Of a stretch of DNA of 64,000 nt, positions 33,666 through 44,323 are shown one piece after another. The translations under genes and the position numbers were made by a program. Location of the stretch: the NCBI RefSeq assembly GCF_032452875.1, contig NC_083876.1:20372001-20436000 (forward strand). The letters are read 5' to 3'. How positions within the stretch are numbered: position 1 is the stretch's first letter; each line of letters starts with the position of its first letter. Under the pieces are notes generated by a model, which saw only the letters and a program-made list of their open reading frames with translations, was not told where the DNA came from and did no database searches. The DNA comes from Bos javanicus (lineage: Eukaryota; Chordata; Mammalia; Artiodactyla; Bovidae).

Positions 33666-36600
33666 CTATTCATATGCTGATGGGCATCTAGGTTGCTTCC
33701 ATGTCCTGGCTATTATAAACAGTGCTGCGATGAACATTGGGGTACACGTGTCTCTTTCCCTTCTGGTTTCCTCAGTGTGTATGCCCAGCAGTGGGATTGC
33801 TGGATCATAAGGCAGTTCTATTTCCAGTTTTTTAAGGAATCTCCACACTGTTCTCCAAGGTGGCTGTACTAGTTTGCATTCCCACAAACAGTGTAAGAGG
33901 GTTCCCTTTTCTCCACATCCTCTCCAGCGTTTATTGCTTGTAGACTTTTGGATCGCAGCCATTCTGACTGGCGTAAAATGGTACCTCATTGTGGTTTTGA
34001 TTTGCATTTCTCTGATAATGAGTGATGTTGAGCATCTTTTCATGTGTTTGTTAGCCATCTGTATGTCTTCTTTGGAGAAATGTCTATTTAGTTCTTCAAC
34101 CCATTTTTTGATTGGGTCATTTATTTTTCTGGAATTGAGCTGCAGGAGTTGCTTATATATTTTTGAGATTAGTTGTTTGTCAGTTGCTTCATTTGCTATT
34201 ATTTTCTCCCATTCTGAAGGCTGTCTTTTCACCTTGCTTATAGTTTCCTTTGTTGTGCAGAAGCTTTTAAGGTTAATTAGGTCCCATTTGTTTATTTTTG
34301 CTTTTATTTCCAATATTCTGGGAGGTGGGTCATAGAGGATCCTGCTGTGATGTATGTCGGAGAGTGTTTTGCCTATGTTCTCCTCTAGGAGTTTTATAGT
34401 TTCTGGTCTTACGTTGAGATCTTTAATCCATTTTGAGTTTATTTTTGTGTATGGTGTTAAAAAGTGTTCTAGTTTCATTCTTTTACAAGTGGTTGACCAG
34501 TTTTCCCAGCACCACTTGTTAAAGAGATTGTCTTTAATCCATTGTATATTCTTGCCTCCTTTGTCAAAGATAAGGTGTCCATATGTGCGTGGATTTATCT
34601 CTGGGCTTTCTATTTTGTTCCATTGATCTATATTTCTGTCTTTGTGCCAGTACCATACTGTCTTGATGACTGTGGCTTTGTGGTAGAGCCTGAAGTCAGG
34701 TAGGTTTATTCCTCCAGTTCCATTTTTCTTTCTCAAGATAGCTTTGGCTATTCGAGGTTTTTTGTATTTCCATACGAATTGTGAAATTATTTGTTCTAGC
34801 TCTGTGAAGAATACTATTGGTAGCTTGATAGGGATTGCATTGAATCTATAAATTGCTTTGGGTAGTATATTCATTTTCACTATATTGATTCTTCCAATCC
34901 ATGAACATGGTATATTTCTCCATCTATTAGTGTCCTCTTTGATTTCTTTCACCAGTGTTTTATAGTTTTCTATGTATAGGTCTTTAGTTTCTCTAGGTAG
35001 ATATATTCCTAAGTATTTTATTCTTTCCGTTGCAATGGTGAATGGAATTCTTTCCTTAATTTCTCTTTCTGTTTTCTCATTATTAGTGTATAGGAATGCA
35101 AGGGATTTCTGTGTGTTGATTTTATATCCTGCAACTTTACTATAATCATTGATTAGTTCTAGTAATTTTCTGGTGGAGTCTTTAGGGTTTTCTATGTAGA
35201 GGATCATGTCATCTGCAAATAGTGAGAGTTTTACTTCTTCTTTTCCAATTTGGATTCCTTTTATTTCTTTTTCTGCTCTGATTGCTGTGGCCAAAACTTC
35301 CAAAACTATGTTGAATAGTAATGGTGAAAGTGGGCACCCTTGTCTTGTTCCTGACTTTAGAGGCAATGCTTTCAATTTTTCACCATTGAGGATAATGTTT
35401 GCTGTGGGTTTGTCATATATAGCTTTTATTATGTTGAGGTATGTTCCTTCTATTCCTGCTTTCTGGAGAGTTTTTATCATAAATGGGTGTTGAATTTTGT
35501 TAAAGGCTTTCTCTGCATCTATTGAGATAATCATATGGTTTTTATTTTTCAATTTGTTAATGTGGTGTATTACATTGATTGATTTGTGGATATTGAAGAA
35601 TCCTTGCATCCCTGGGATAAAGCCCACTTGGTCATGGTGTATGATCTTTTTAATGTGTTGTTGGATTCTGATTGCTATAATTTTGTTAAGGATTTTTGCA
35701 TCTATGTTCATCAGTGATATTGGCCTGTAGTTTTCTTTTTTTGTGGGATCTTTGTCAGGTTTTGGTATTAGGGTGATTGTGGCCTCATAGAATGAGTTTG
35801 GAAGTTTACCTTCCTCTGCAATTTTCTGGAAGAGTTTGAACCGGATAGGTGTTAGCTCTTCTCTAAATTTTTGGTAGAATTCAGCTGTGAAGCCGTCTGG
35901 ATCTGGGCTTTTGTTTGCTGGAAGATTTTTGATTACAGTTTCAATTTCCGTGCTTGTAATGGGTCTGTTAAGATGTTCTATTTCTTCCTGGTCCAGTTTT
36001 GGAAAGTTGTACTTTTCTAAGAATTTGTCCATTTCTTCCACGTTGTCCATTTTATTGGCATATAATTGTTGATAGTAGTCACTTATGATCCTTTGTATTT
36101 CTGTGTTGTCGGTTGTGATCTCTCCATTTTCATTTCTAATTTTATTGATTTGATTTTTCTCCCTTTGTTTCTTGATGAGTCTGGCTAATGGTTTGTCAAT
36201 TTTATTTATCCTTTCAAAGAACCAGCTTTTGGCTTTGGTGATTTTTGCTATGGTCTCTTTTGGTTCTTTTGCATTTATTTCTGCCCTAATTTTTAAGATT
36301 TCTTTTCTTCTACTAACCATGGGGTTCTTCATTTCTTCCTTTTCTAGTTGCTTTAGGAGTAGGGTTAGGTTATTTATTTGACTTTTTTCTTGTTTCTTGA
36401 GGTGTGCCTGTATTGCTATGAACTTTCCCCTTAGCACTGCTTTTACAGTGTCCCACAGGTTTGGGGTTGTTGTGTTTTCATTTTCATTCGTTTCTATGCA
36501 AATTTTGATTTCTTTTTTGATTTCTTCTGTGATTTGTTGGTTATTCAGCAGCGTGTTGTTCAGCCTCCATATGTTGGAATTTTTAATAGTTTTTCTCCTG

Positions 36601-37312
36601 TAATTGAGATCTAATCTTACTGCATTGTGGTCAGAAAAGATGCTTGGAATGATTTCAATTTTTTTGAATTTACCAAGGCTGGATTTATGGCCTAGGATGT
36701 GATCTGTCCTGGAGAAGGTTCCATGTGCGCTTGAGAAAAAGGTGAAATTCATTGTTTTGGGATGAAATGTCCTATAGATATCAATTAGATCTAACTGGTC
36801 TATTGTATCATTTAAAGTTTGTGTTTCCTTGTTAATTTTCTATTTAGTTGATCTATCCATAGGTGTAAATGGGGTATTAAAGTCTCCCACTATTATTGTG
36901 TTATTGTTAATTTCTCCTTTCATACTTGTTAGCATTTGTCTTACATATTGTGGCGCTCCCGTGTTGGGTGCATATGTATTTATAATTTTTATATCTTCTT
37001 CTTGGATTGATCCTTTGATCATTATGTAGTGACCTTCTTTGTCTCTTTTCACAGCCTTTGTTTTACAGTCTATTTTATCTGATATGAGTATTGCTACTCC
37101 TGCTTCTTTTAGTCCCTATTTGCATGGAAAATCTTTTTCCAGCCCTTCACTTTCAGTCTGTATGTGTCCCCTGTTTTGAGGTGGGTCTCTTGTAGACAAC
37201 TTATGTAGGGGTCTTGTTTTTGTATCCATTTAGCCAGTCTTTGTCTTTTGGTTGGGGCATTCAACCCATTTACGTTTAAGGTAATTACTGATAAGTATGG
37301 TCCCGTTGCCAT
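33666..37312 (-). pseudogene. L1 ORF2 (endonuclease + reverse transcriptase), broken
   Basis: ORF2p nicks DNA and reverse-transcribes L1 RNA in the nucleus. The start lies at 37312, opening with ITLNVNGLN (endonuclease) and QETHLKTGDTYRLK. A stop at about 37109 and a frameshift before 37052 break the endonuclease. The next stretch (36840-37052) has VGDFNTPFTPMDR and ends in an in-frame TAG (36840-36842). A continuous 1,028-codon stretch then runs to 33666: endonuclease SDHNAV (40-45), motif A IDAEKAFN with D412, GTRQGCPLSPLLF (468-480), catalytic FADD (512-515; 35208-35219), and the C-terminal Cys/His region with R942 where many L1s have the first Cys. A TAG at 33666 replaces the Trp of the usual DEWIRK, removing about 50 residues. 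Intact family members are about 1,270 residues. Not functional without several repairs. Confidence 0.95.
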
Positions 37313-37363
37313 TTACTTTATTGTTTTGGGTTTGAATTTATACACCATTTTTGTGTTTCCTGT

Positions 37364-37870
37364 CTAGAGAATATCCTTTAGTATTTGTTGGAGAGCTGAT
37401 TTGGTGGTGCTGAATTCTCTCAGCTTTTGCTTGTCTGAAAAGCTTTTGATTTCTCCTTCATACTTGAATGAGATCCTTGCTGGGTACAATAATCTGGGCT
37501 GTAGGTTATTTTCTTTCATCGCTTTAAGTATGTCTTGCCATTCGCTCCTGGCTTGAAGAGTTTCTATTGAAAGATCAGCTGTTATCCTTATGGGAATTCC
37601 TTTGTGTGTTATTTGTTGTTTTTCCCTTGCTGCTTTTAATATTTGTTTTTTGTGTTTGATCTTTGTTAATTTGATTAATATGTGTCTTGGGGTGTTTTGC
37701 CTTGGGTTTATCCTGTTTGGGACTCTCTGGGTTTCTTGGATTTGAGTGATTATTTCCTTCCCCATTTTAGGGAAATTTTCAACTATTATCTCCTCAAGTA
37801 TTTTCTCATGGTCTTTCTTTTTGTCTTCTTCTTCTAGGACCCCTATGATTCTAATGCTGTAGCATTTCAT
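37364..37870 (-). pseudogene. L1 ORF1 C-terminal half
   Basis: An open stretch of 168 codons matching the RNA-binding half of L1 ORF1p, a trimeric RNA chaperone that coats L1 RNA in the cytoplasm. Visible are EEEDKKKDHEKILEEIIVEN, then the RNA-recognition part with TQRVPNRINPRQNTPRHILI, then the C-terminal domain with ILKAAREKQQITHKGIPIRI and LLYPARISFKYEGE. It stops at its natural terminus 51 bp before ORF2. The N-terminal coiled coil is missing because the insertion is truncated at 37885. The first Met in the stretch is internal, not the real start. Confidence 0.92.
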
Positions 37871-37899
37871 ATTGTCCTGGAGGTCTGGCTAAATATTTT

Positions 37900-38384
37900 A
37901 AACTGAGAAAATGGGTTCATTGTTGGGTTGGAGTTGTGGCAAAAAGAAAAACAGAAGTTTAGTACAAAACCCCAATCATGTCAAGTAGGAGAGTGCAGGG
38001 AAAGTGTAGATTAAGCAATTGTGCTCAATATTAGATATGTGTGAATCTTGAATTCCATGATAAATTACACTTGCTTAAGTTGTTTTTATACTTTTATAAG
38101 TTAACTAAGAAATGTTAGGGAAATTGATCTGTGTGTTCGGCTCAGGGCATTGTGCTGAGATATTCAAGGAAAAACAGACTCTAGATTATGTTTCAGTTTT
38201 TGCTTTGCCTGCTAGAAATGAAGAGAGGTCGCCACTGATTTTCACTGTTTAAAGGAACACAAGCTGACTCCATTACCATAGATTTTATTGGAAGAATTGG
38301 ATTTAAATACAGTCTTACAGAGAAAGGCATAAGAATTACTAGCATGAAAGAAATTTTAGCAGGGTGAAGGCACTGAGCTATTAA
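37900..38384. other. No feature identified
   Basis: Single-copy-looking sequence. No frame with recognisable content. Confidence 0.35.
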
Positions 38385-38560
38385 TTTTGCTTTCCATTTA
38401 TTCATTCAATCAACCCTTACACATCACCAATGATATACCCAGCTGTGTTTTCTGTGCTGAGAAAAAGTCACAAACAAGAATGTTTCTGGCTTCACAGAGC
38501 TTACATTAAATGGAGTTAGTGGGAGACAAGAATGAAATATTTCATAACATTCATTTTAGT
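38385..38560 (-). mobile_element. L2 3' end, antisense
   Basis: ccatttattcattcaatcaa, then gctgtgttttctgtgctgag, then ggcttcacagagcttacatt are antisense L2 3' terminal blocks. Confidence 0.6.
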
Positions 38561-38679
38561 ACTTTCTGGAGGTTCAGCTGGTGAGTGGTATTGAATTGGG
38601 CCTCAAGGTACCTTTGGGGCATCTCCTTTTGGCTATTATCCTCTTAGGGGATCTCTCTGAGTTCCTCACACACTAAGAT

Positions 38680-38850
38680 TTTTTTTTTCTTTAAAACAAA
38701 GCTTTTATACATAGCTATACACATTCGTACAAGTAGCTCTGAAGGCCAGAGAAGTAACTCCTGGAACCCTGGAGGCTCTACAGATGATACTGGTTTCAAC
38801 CAGTTACTAAATCTTAGGTAGCAGCATCCACAGGCTTGGCCTTACAAATG
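38680..38850 (-). pseudogene. Possible 3' end of a processed pseudogene
   Basis: A T-rich run (38681-38692) at the left would be a poly-A tail on the minus strand. Upstream on that strand is single-copy-looking sequence whose start can be read as a C-terminus ending CKAKPVDAAT and a stop, followed by a putative 3' UTR. I do not recognise the parent gene. A BOV-A2-derived monomer cuts it at 38853 and no target duplication is visible, so this is tentative. Confidence 0.3.
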
Positions 38851-38852
38851 TG

Positions 38853-38978
38853 TGCTGCTGCTGCTAAGTCGCTTCAGTCATGTCCGACTCTGTGCGACCC
38901 CATAGACGGCAGCCCACCAGGCTCCTCCATCCATGGGATTTTCCAGACAAGAGTACTGGAGTGGGGTGCCATTGCCTT
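38853..38978 (-). mobile_element. Single-monomer BOV-A2 (chimera of both monomers)
   Basis: Antisense sequence begins with the right-monomer signature (GCTGCTGCTAAGTCGCTTCA complement form, accccatagacggcagccc). It then switches near ggctcctcc to the left-monomer signature (ccatgggattttccagacaa and gtggggtgccattgcctt). The central linker is missing. Confidence 0.88.
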
Positions 38979-39169
38979 GAAGTTAAATCAAGAGTAAAAG
39001 TTTCACATTCTGAAAATAGTAGTGAAACAACATCCTGGATTAAGGGAAAATAAAATTGAGAAAGGGTCATGATGGGAAGGAAACTTCTAGAATTGTTCTA
39101 ATCCCAGGTTCCTCAAATGCAGTAGAAATATTTTGAAGGAAGTGTACTTTGACAAAGCATACTCATTAC

Positions 39170-39575
39170 TGGACCATAACGAAGGCTGAGAGCCAAAAAA
39201 TTGATGCTTTTGAAGTGTGGTGCTGGAGAAGACTCTTGAGAGTCCCTTGAACTGCAAGGACATCACACCAGTCAATTCTAAAGGAAATAAACACTGAATA
39301 TTCATTGAAAGGACTGATGCTGAAGCTGAAGCTCCAGTACTCTGGTCACCTGTATGAAGAGCCAACTCATTGGAAAAGACCCTGATGCTGGGAAAGATTG
39401 AAGGCAAAAGAAAAGGGCAGCAGAGGATAAGATGTTTAGATAGCATCGCAGACTCAATGGACATGAATTTGAGCAAACTCTGAGACATAGTGAAGGACAG
39501 GGAAGCCTGGTATGCTGTAGTCCATGGGGTTGCAAAGAGTCGGACATGAATTGGCAGCTGAACAATAACAACACT
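39170..39575 (+). mobile_element. BovB LINE, 3' 0.4 kb
   Basis: gaaggctgagagccaaaaaa, gctggagaagactcttgaga, ccctgatgctgggaaagatt and tgtagtccatggggttgcaa are the terminal coding and 3' region. Several small deletions compared with other copies. Confidence 0.9.
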
Positions 39576-39670
39576 CATTATTGTGATTGTATAATTACAA
39601 ACTTATCTGTGCTGAAATATAAACAACTTGCAAAGTGAACATCAATGTAAAAGATTGAAAAGCATCCTTC

Positions 39671-39832
39671 ATGGACTTCCCTGGTGGCCCAGTGGCTAAG
39701 ACTCAGTGGTCCCAATGCAGGGGACCTGGGTTTGATCCCTGGTCAGGAAACTAGATCCCGCATACTGCAGTTCAGGGTTTGCATACTGCAACTAAGATCC
39801 AGCACAGCTAAATAAATAAGAAAGAAAATAAA
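39671..39832 (+). mobile_element. CHR-type cetartiodactyl SINE
   Basis: tRNA-derived head tggacttccctggtggccca and tgggtttgatccctggtcag, then gaaactagatcccgcatact and an A-rich tail. It lacks the BovB-related body of Bov-tA, so it is assigned to CHR. Confidence 0.85.
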
Positions 39833-39854
39833 CCCATGCTTCATATTCTCCTGC

Positions 39855-40000
39855 CTTGCTGAAAGTATGGCCCATGAACCAGCTGCATAGATACCACCTG
39901 GGAACTTGTGAAATCTGTAGACTCTCAGACCTGCAGCACTGGCCTCTACATTTCACCAAATTCCTCACAAGAAAACTGTCCTTTAGTCCTATAATTCTAT
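39855..40000 (+). mobile_element. hAT-Charlie-type DNA transposon fragment
   Basis: tggcccatgaaccagctgca, taccacctgggaacttgtga and gtagactctcagacctgcag follow the common mammalian element of this group. Confidence 0.65.
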
Positions 40001-40182
40001 AGGGAAAGAATTTTCATACAAATACCTGGTTGATCAAATTCAGCTTTAAAAATAAGCCAGCCTCTGGAGCGATTCTGAATGTAGAAAACAACTACATTTT
40101 TCATTTTTTTCCCCCACTGCTGCCAACAAATATTTGACTCCAGCTTTCACCTTTCAGCTCATTGTTTTAGTCTCATATAAAC

Positions 40183-40422
40183 ATGGCTAGTGGGGCTTCC
40201 CCAGTGACTCAGCAGTAAATAATCCGCCTGCAATGAAGGAAACACAGGGGACTTGGGTTTGATCTCTGGGTCGGGAAGATCCACTGGAGGAGGGGATGGC
40301 AGCCCATTCCAGTATTCTTGCCTGGAGACTCTCCAAGAGGAACCTGGTGGGCTATAGTCCTTAGGGTCACAAAGATTTGGGCACGACTGAAGCCACTTAG
40401 CATGCATGCCAATATGGCTAGT
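40183..40422 (+). mobile_element. Bov-tA SINE with target duplication
   Basis: Element 40192-40413 with the 9-bp duplication atggctagt (40183-40191 and 40414-40422). Head ggcttccccagtgactcagc, body ttcttgcctggagactctcc, tail cttagcatgcatgcc. Confidence 0.93.
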
Positions 40423-40531
40423 ACATAGCAAGGCATTAATATTTTTGTAAGTGAAAACGTCATGTTATTAAAAGGTTTTTGTTTTTCACCCTGTCCAGAT
40501 TCTTTAGGACATGATCTTTAATAAAACATGG

Positions 40532-40576
40532 GTGTGTATATATGTCTATGTGTGTGGTGTGAGTGTGTGTGCGAGC
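40532..40576. repeat. (GT)n-rich simple repeat
   Basis: Interrupted gt dinucleotides. Confidence 0.85.
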
Positions 40577-41669
40577 ATACACTTGTTTAAGAGAGAAAAC
40601 ACTGTCTCCTGATAAAGCAACAAAAATAGAATTAGATACACATCTGATCCTAAAATGACACATTACCTTCTGTGGGGCCCAGACATTTTCAAAAGTTGAC
40701 TCTGTTTTCAAAGCTCCTCAGGCTTGTTTGCATGTGCAAGAAAGTTGGACAAATCTTAACAAGGCATGAGTTCAAAGATTTCCAAGACCTCTCACCTCCA
40801 AAATATTGTGCTAGCATTTAGTATCCATGTGAGTTGAAGAAATGAAACTTCAATATAAAGCCACATTTTTTGCTCAAGCAAAAATAGTATCAAATCCACT
40901 AGCTTCTAGTCTATTTGTATCGTGATTTAATTGTTTCCCACTGACAATTCTTTCTTCACATATTATGTGCTTTTCCTCATACTTCCAAGTTCAATTGTAG
41001 TCTCACCTCTGCTAAGAAATTATTTCACTTTACAATTTCATACCGATATCTTGCTTCTCTAAGCCATTTTGTGCCTGGGACACGAATGACATTAACATTT
41101 TACTGTACAGTGTTGCTCATTAATTGTTTCATGAGCAACCTTCTTCTCCAAAGTAACTGCAAAAGTCATTTAGCGTAGATGGGAGGTCTTAACAACATTG
41201 TATTCCTGTTGTTTTCTATCAGCTCAGAACATAAGTGCTTAGAAACAGGTTGCTGATTAAACCAATGTACTCCATTGCTTACTGATTGAAACCCCGGACA
41301 ATTAGCATTTTCTTGGGTACATGGAAAGGGAAAGAGAAGGCTCATAAAAGCTCAGCAGGGGGTGTGGAATATAGAAATAAAAGATAATGATGGAAAGACA
41401 GTTGAGCATATTTGCAGTCAAATTTCATGTGCTTTACAGATTATCCTACAGCTAATTCTTGAAGCCAACTCTGCTTAACCCAAATTTGCCAAGGTGAAGT
41501 CTTGTGAAGGTTGGTAAATGAGGCAATTGAAGGCTCTGGCAACATTATCTTGGCAGATATTTCTGGCAATAGCATACTCTCTGCTGCGAGATCATCACAG
41601 CACACTTATGAGAGGCCAGTGCAGGTTTTTAGTTTTTAAACTAAAGGCTTAATTGATCTTCCTTTGGCC
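40577..41669. other. 1.1 kb single-copy-looking block, no gene
   Basis: No repeat recognised in about 1.1 kb, unusual in this window. Complex sequence with several homeobox-type TAAT cores (for example attaattgtttcatgagcaa near 41120). A candidate for a conserved non-coding element, which cannot be tested from one sequence. Confidence 0.35.
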
Positions 41670-41944
41670 TGCTGCTGCTACTGCTGCTAAGTTGCTTCAG
41701 TCGTGTCCGACTCTGTGTGACCCCATAGACGGCAGCCCACCAGGCTCCCCCATCCCTGGGATTCTCCAGGCAAGAACACTGGAGTGGGTTGCCATTTCCT
41801 TCTCCAATGCATGAAAGTGGAAAGTGAAAGTGAAGTCACTCAGTCGTGTCTGACTCTTAGCGACCCCATGGACTGCAGCCTACCAGGCTCCTCCGTCCAT
41901 GGGATTTTCCAGGCAAGAATACTGGAGTGGGTCGCCATTGCCTT
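41670..41944 (-). mobile_element. BOV-A2 SINE
   Basis: Complete antisense BOV-A2: (CTG)n tail complement at the left, right monomer, aatgcatgaaagtggaaagt linker, left monomer ending ccattgcctt. An open stretch at 41784-41972 is inside it. Confidence 0.94.
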
Positions 41945-42433
41945 ATGTATCCTCAAAGGTGCCCCCGCTTAGTTCACTTCGTCTGCTCTTGGATTACGAA
42001 GGAGAAAGGTATCAGCAACTAGAACTCATTAGAATTCATTCTAATGTAATTATGTGTTAGAACCACATTCTAACTCCTGAAATCCAGCTGTGAGGATCTA
42101 GCACATCAAGATGTGGTGTGGAATTTCATGATGTCATTTTCTCTGCAGGTGCGTACTAGTGTGACCTAGAACATTATGAGAAGTCTGCTAAATTGTTTTG
42201 TGAGCTTGAGTAGTGAACCCAACAGTTCTGCTTTTCCTTGTCTTTTCTCATGTACTTGAATACTTTTGTTAGGTCCTGCCCCATTAGCCTCCATTAACAT
42301 TAGGAAGGGTTGTTTGCTAGTTATCATGCAAAGGGATAATTTTTTTCCACTTCCCTAATGTATGAAACTCACTCAGAAAAAAAGAGTTTTTTTTTTAATA
42401 ACTCAATTTTTTATAATTATTTCTGTCAATTTA
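41945..42433. other. No feature identified
   Basis: Contains a nearly palindromic attagaattcattctaat near 42030. No gene or repeat recognised. Confidence 0.35.
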
Positions 42434-42655
42434 TTTTCTTGCTCTTGTTGTTTAGTTGCTAAGTCATATCCAACTCTTTTGTGACCCCATGGACTGCAGT
42501 CCACCAGGCTCCCTAGTCCATGGAATTTCCCAGGCAAGAGGACTGGAGTGGGTTACCGTTTGTTTCTCCAGAGGATCTTCCCAACTCAGGGATCAAATCC
42601 ACATCTCCTGCATTGGCAGGTGGATTCTTTACCAGGGAATCCCCTTCTTTTCTTG
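42434..42655 (-). mobile_element. Bov-tA SINE with target duplication
   Basis: Antisense element 42442-42647 from gtttagttgctaagtcatat to the head complement ending ttaccagggaatcccc. An 8-bp duplication ttttcttg lies at 42434-42441 and 42648-42655. Confidence 0.9.
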
Positions 42656-42663
42656 TTACTACT

Positions 42664-42668
42664 GTTTT

Positions 42669-42700
<32 letters not shown>

Positions 42701-42930
42701 GGCTGTGTTGGATCTTGTGGCACGTGGGAAATTTGTTGCATCATGTGAGATCTTTTGTTGCAGTGCATGAGCATAGACTCTCCAGTTGTGGTGCTCGGGT
42801 TAAGTAGTTGCAGCCCATGGGCTTCATTGCTCGACGGCATGTGGGATCTCAGTTCCCTGACCAGGGATGGAACTCATGTCCCCTGAATTTGCAAGGCTGA
42901 TTCCTAACCACTGGGCTAAAAGTGAGGTCC
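42664..42930 (-). mobile_element. CHR-1-type SINE
   Basis: A T run at 42665-42687 (A-tail complement), then ggctgtgttggatcttgtgg, ggcttcattgctcgacggca, tgtgggatctcagttccctg, accagggatggaactcatgt and ccaccact-type head complement. Full-length antisense CHR element next to a Bov-tA. Confidence 0.85.
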
Positions 42931-43057
42931 CTCACCCAGAAAAACTTAAAGGCTTTGACTGCTTATTGTCTTTATTAGAGATGAGAAAAATGGCAAATGA
43001 ATGTCCTGAGAGGTGTATTTGCAGTTCATCACCTATGATGCCTCATTGGCTGTTTCC

Positions 43058-44323
43058 ACACTGATGGGCGATCACACTCATCTCACATGCTAGCAAAGTA
43101 ATGCTCAAAATTGTCCAAGCCAGGCTTCAATAATACATGAACCGTGAACTTCCAGATATTCAAACTGGATTTAGAAAAGGCAGAGGAACCAGAGATCAAA
43201 TTGCCAACATCCACTGGATCATCGAAAAAGCAAAAGAGTTCCAGAAAAACATCTACTGCTGTTTTATTGACTATACCAAGGCCCTTGATTATGTGGATCA
43301 CAACAAACTGTGGAAAATTCTGAAAGTGATGGGAATGCCAGACCACCTTACCTGCCTCCTGAGAAATCTGTATGCAGGTCAAGAAGCAACTGGACATGGA
43401 ACAACAAACTGGTTCCAAATCAGGAAAGGATGTATATTGTCACCCTGCTTATTTAACTAATATGCAGAGTACATCATGTGAGGCACAAGCTGGAATCAAG
43501 ATTGCTGGGAGAAATATCAATAACCTCAGATATGCAGATAACACCACCCTTATGGCAAAAAGTGAAGAGGAACTAAAGAACCTCTTGATAAAAGTGAAAG
43601 AAGAGAGTGAAAAAGTTGGCTTAAAACTCAACATTCAGAAAACTAAGATCATGGCATCCAGTCCCATCACTTCATGGCAAATAGATGAGGAAACAATGGA
43701 AACAAAGAGAGACTTTTCTGGGCTCCAAAACCACTGCAGATGGTGACTGCAGCCATGAAATTAAAAGACACTTGCTCTTTGGAAGAAAAGCTATGACCAA
43801 CCTAGACAGCATATTAAAAAGCAAAGACATTCCTTTGCTGTCAAAGGTCCATCTAGTCAAAGCTATGGTTTTTCCAGTAGTCATGTATGGATATGAGAGT
43901 TGGAACATAAAGAAGGCTGAGCACTGAAGAATTGATGCTTTTGAACTGTGGTGTTGGAGAAGACTCTTGTGAGTCCCTTGGACTGCAAGGAGATCAAACC
44001 AGTCCATCCTCAAGGAAATTAGTCCTGAATATTCATTGGAAGGATTGATGCTGAAGCTGAAACTCCAGTACTTTGGCCACCTGATATGAACAACTGACTC
44101 CTTGGAAAAGCCCCTGTTTCTGGGAAAGATTGAAGGCGGGAGGAGGAGGGGACGACAGAGGATGAGATGGTTGGAAGGCGTCACCGACTCAATAGACATG
44201 AGTTTGAGTAAACTCTGGAAGTTGGTGGTAGACAGGGAAGCCTGCTGTGCTGCCGTCAATGGGGTCACAAAGAGTCAGATATGACTGAGTGACTGAACTG
44301 AACTGAACTGAACACTGATGGGC
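43058..44323 (+). mobile_element. BovB LINE, 1.2 kb, with 12-bp duplication
   Basis: Element 43070-44311 flanked by a perfect 12-bp duplication acactgatgggc (43058-43069 and 44312-44323). It starts in the polymerase region and ends in gaactgaactgaactga. Reverse-transcriptase pieces lie at 43137-43460 and 43372-43746 in different frames, and a C-terminal piece at 43685-43927. The catalytic box reads YADN (43531-43542), so the second aspartate is lost. Non-functional. Confidence 0.96.

Larger units (their letters stand above)
33138..37899 (-). mobile_element. L1 (L1_BT type), 4.7 kb, 5' truncated in ORF1
   Basis: On the minus strand: the C-terminal half of ORF1, a 51-bp gap, ORF2, the 3' UTR and a poly-A seen as T-rich sequence at 33151-33175. 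The target duplication tggctaaatatttt (33138-33151 and 37886-37899) is 14 bp and perfect, so the insertion is recent compared with most repeats here. The 5' part (5' UTR and ORF1 N-terminus) was never copied. Plus-strand frames inside it (for example 33874-34335) are antisense shadows. Confidence 0.96.

Noticed and set aside
33874..34335. A 153-codon plus-strand frame rich in hydrophobic residues
   Set aside because: It is antisense to L1 ORF2. A-rich sense codons give Phe, Leu and Ile on the other strand, mimicking membrane segments.
43672..44268. A 198-codon open frame on the minus strand
   Set aside because: It is the antisense of the BovB C-terminal coding region at 43070-44311. The same antisense frame appears at 17513-18031, 28715-29251 (read in the other direction) and 52247-52543, so it reflects the repeat and not a gene.
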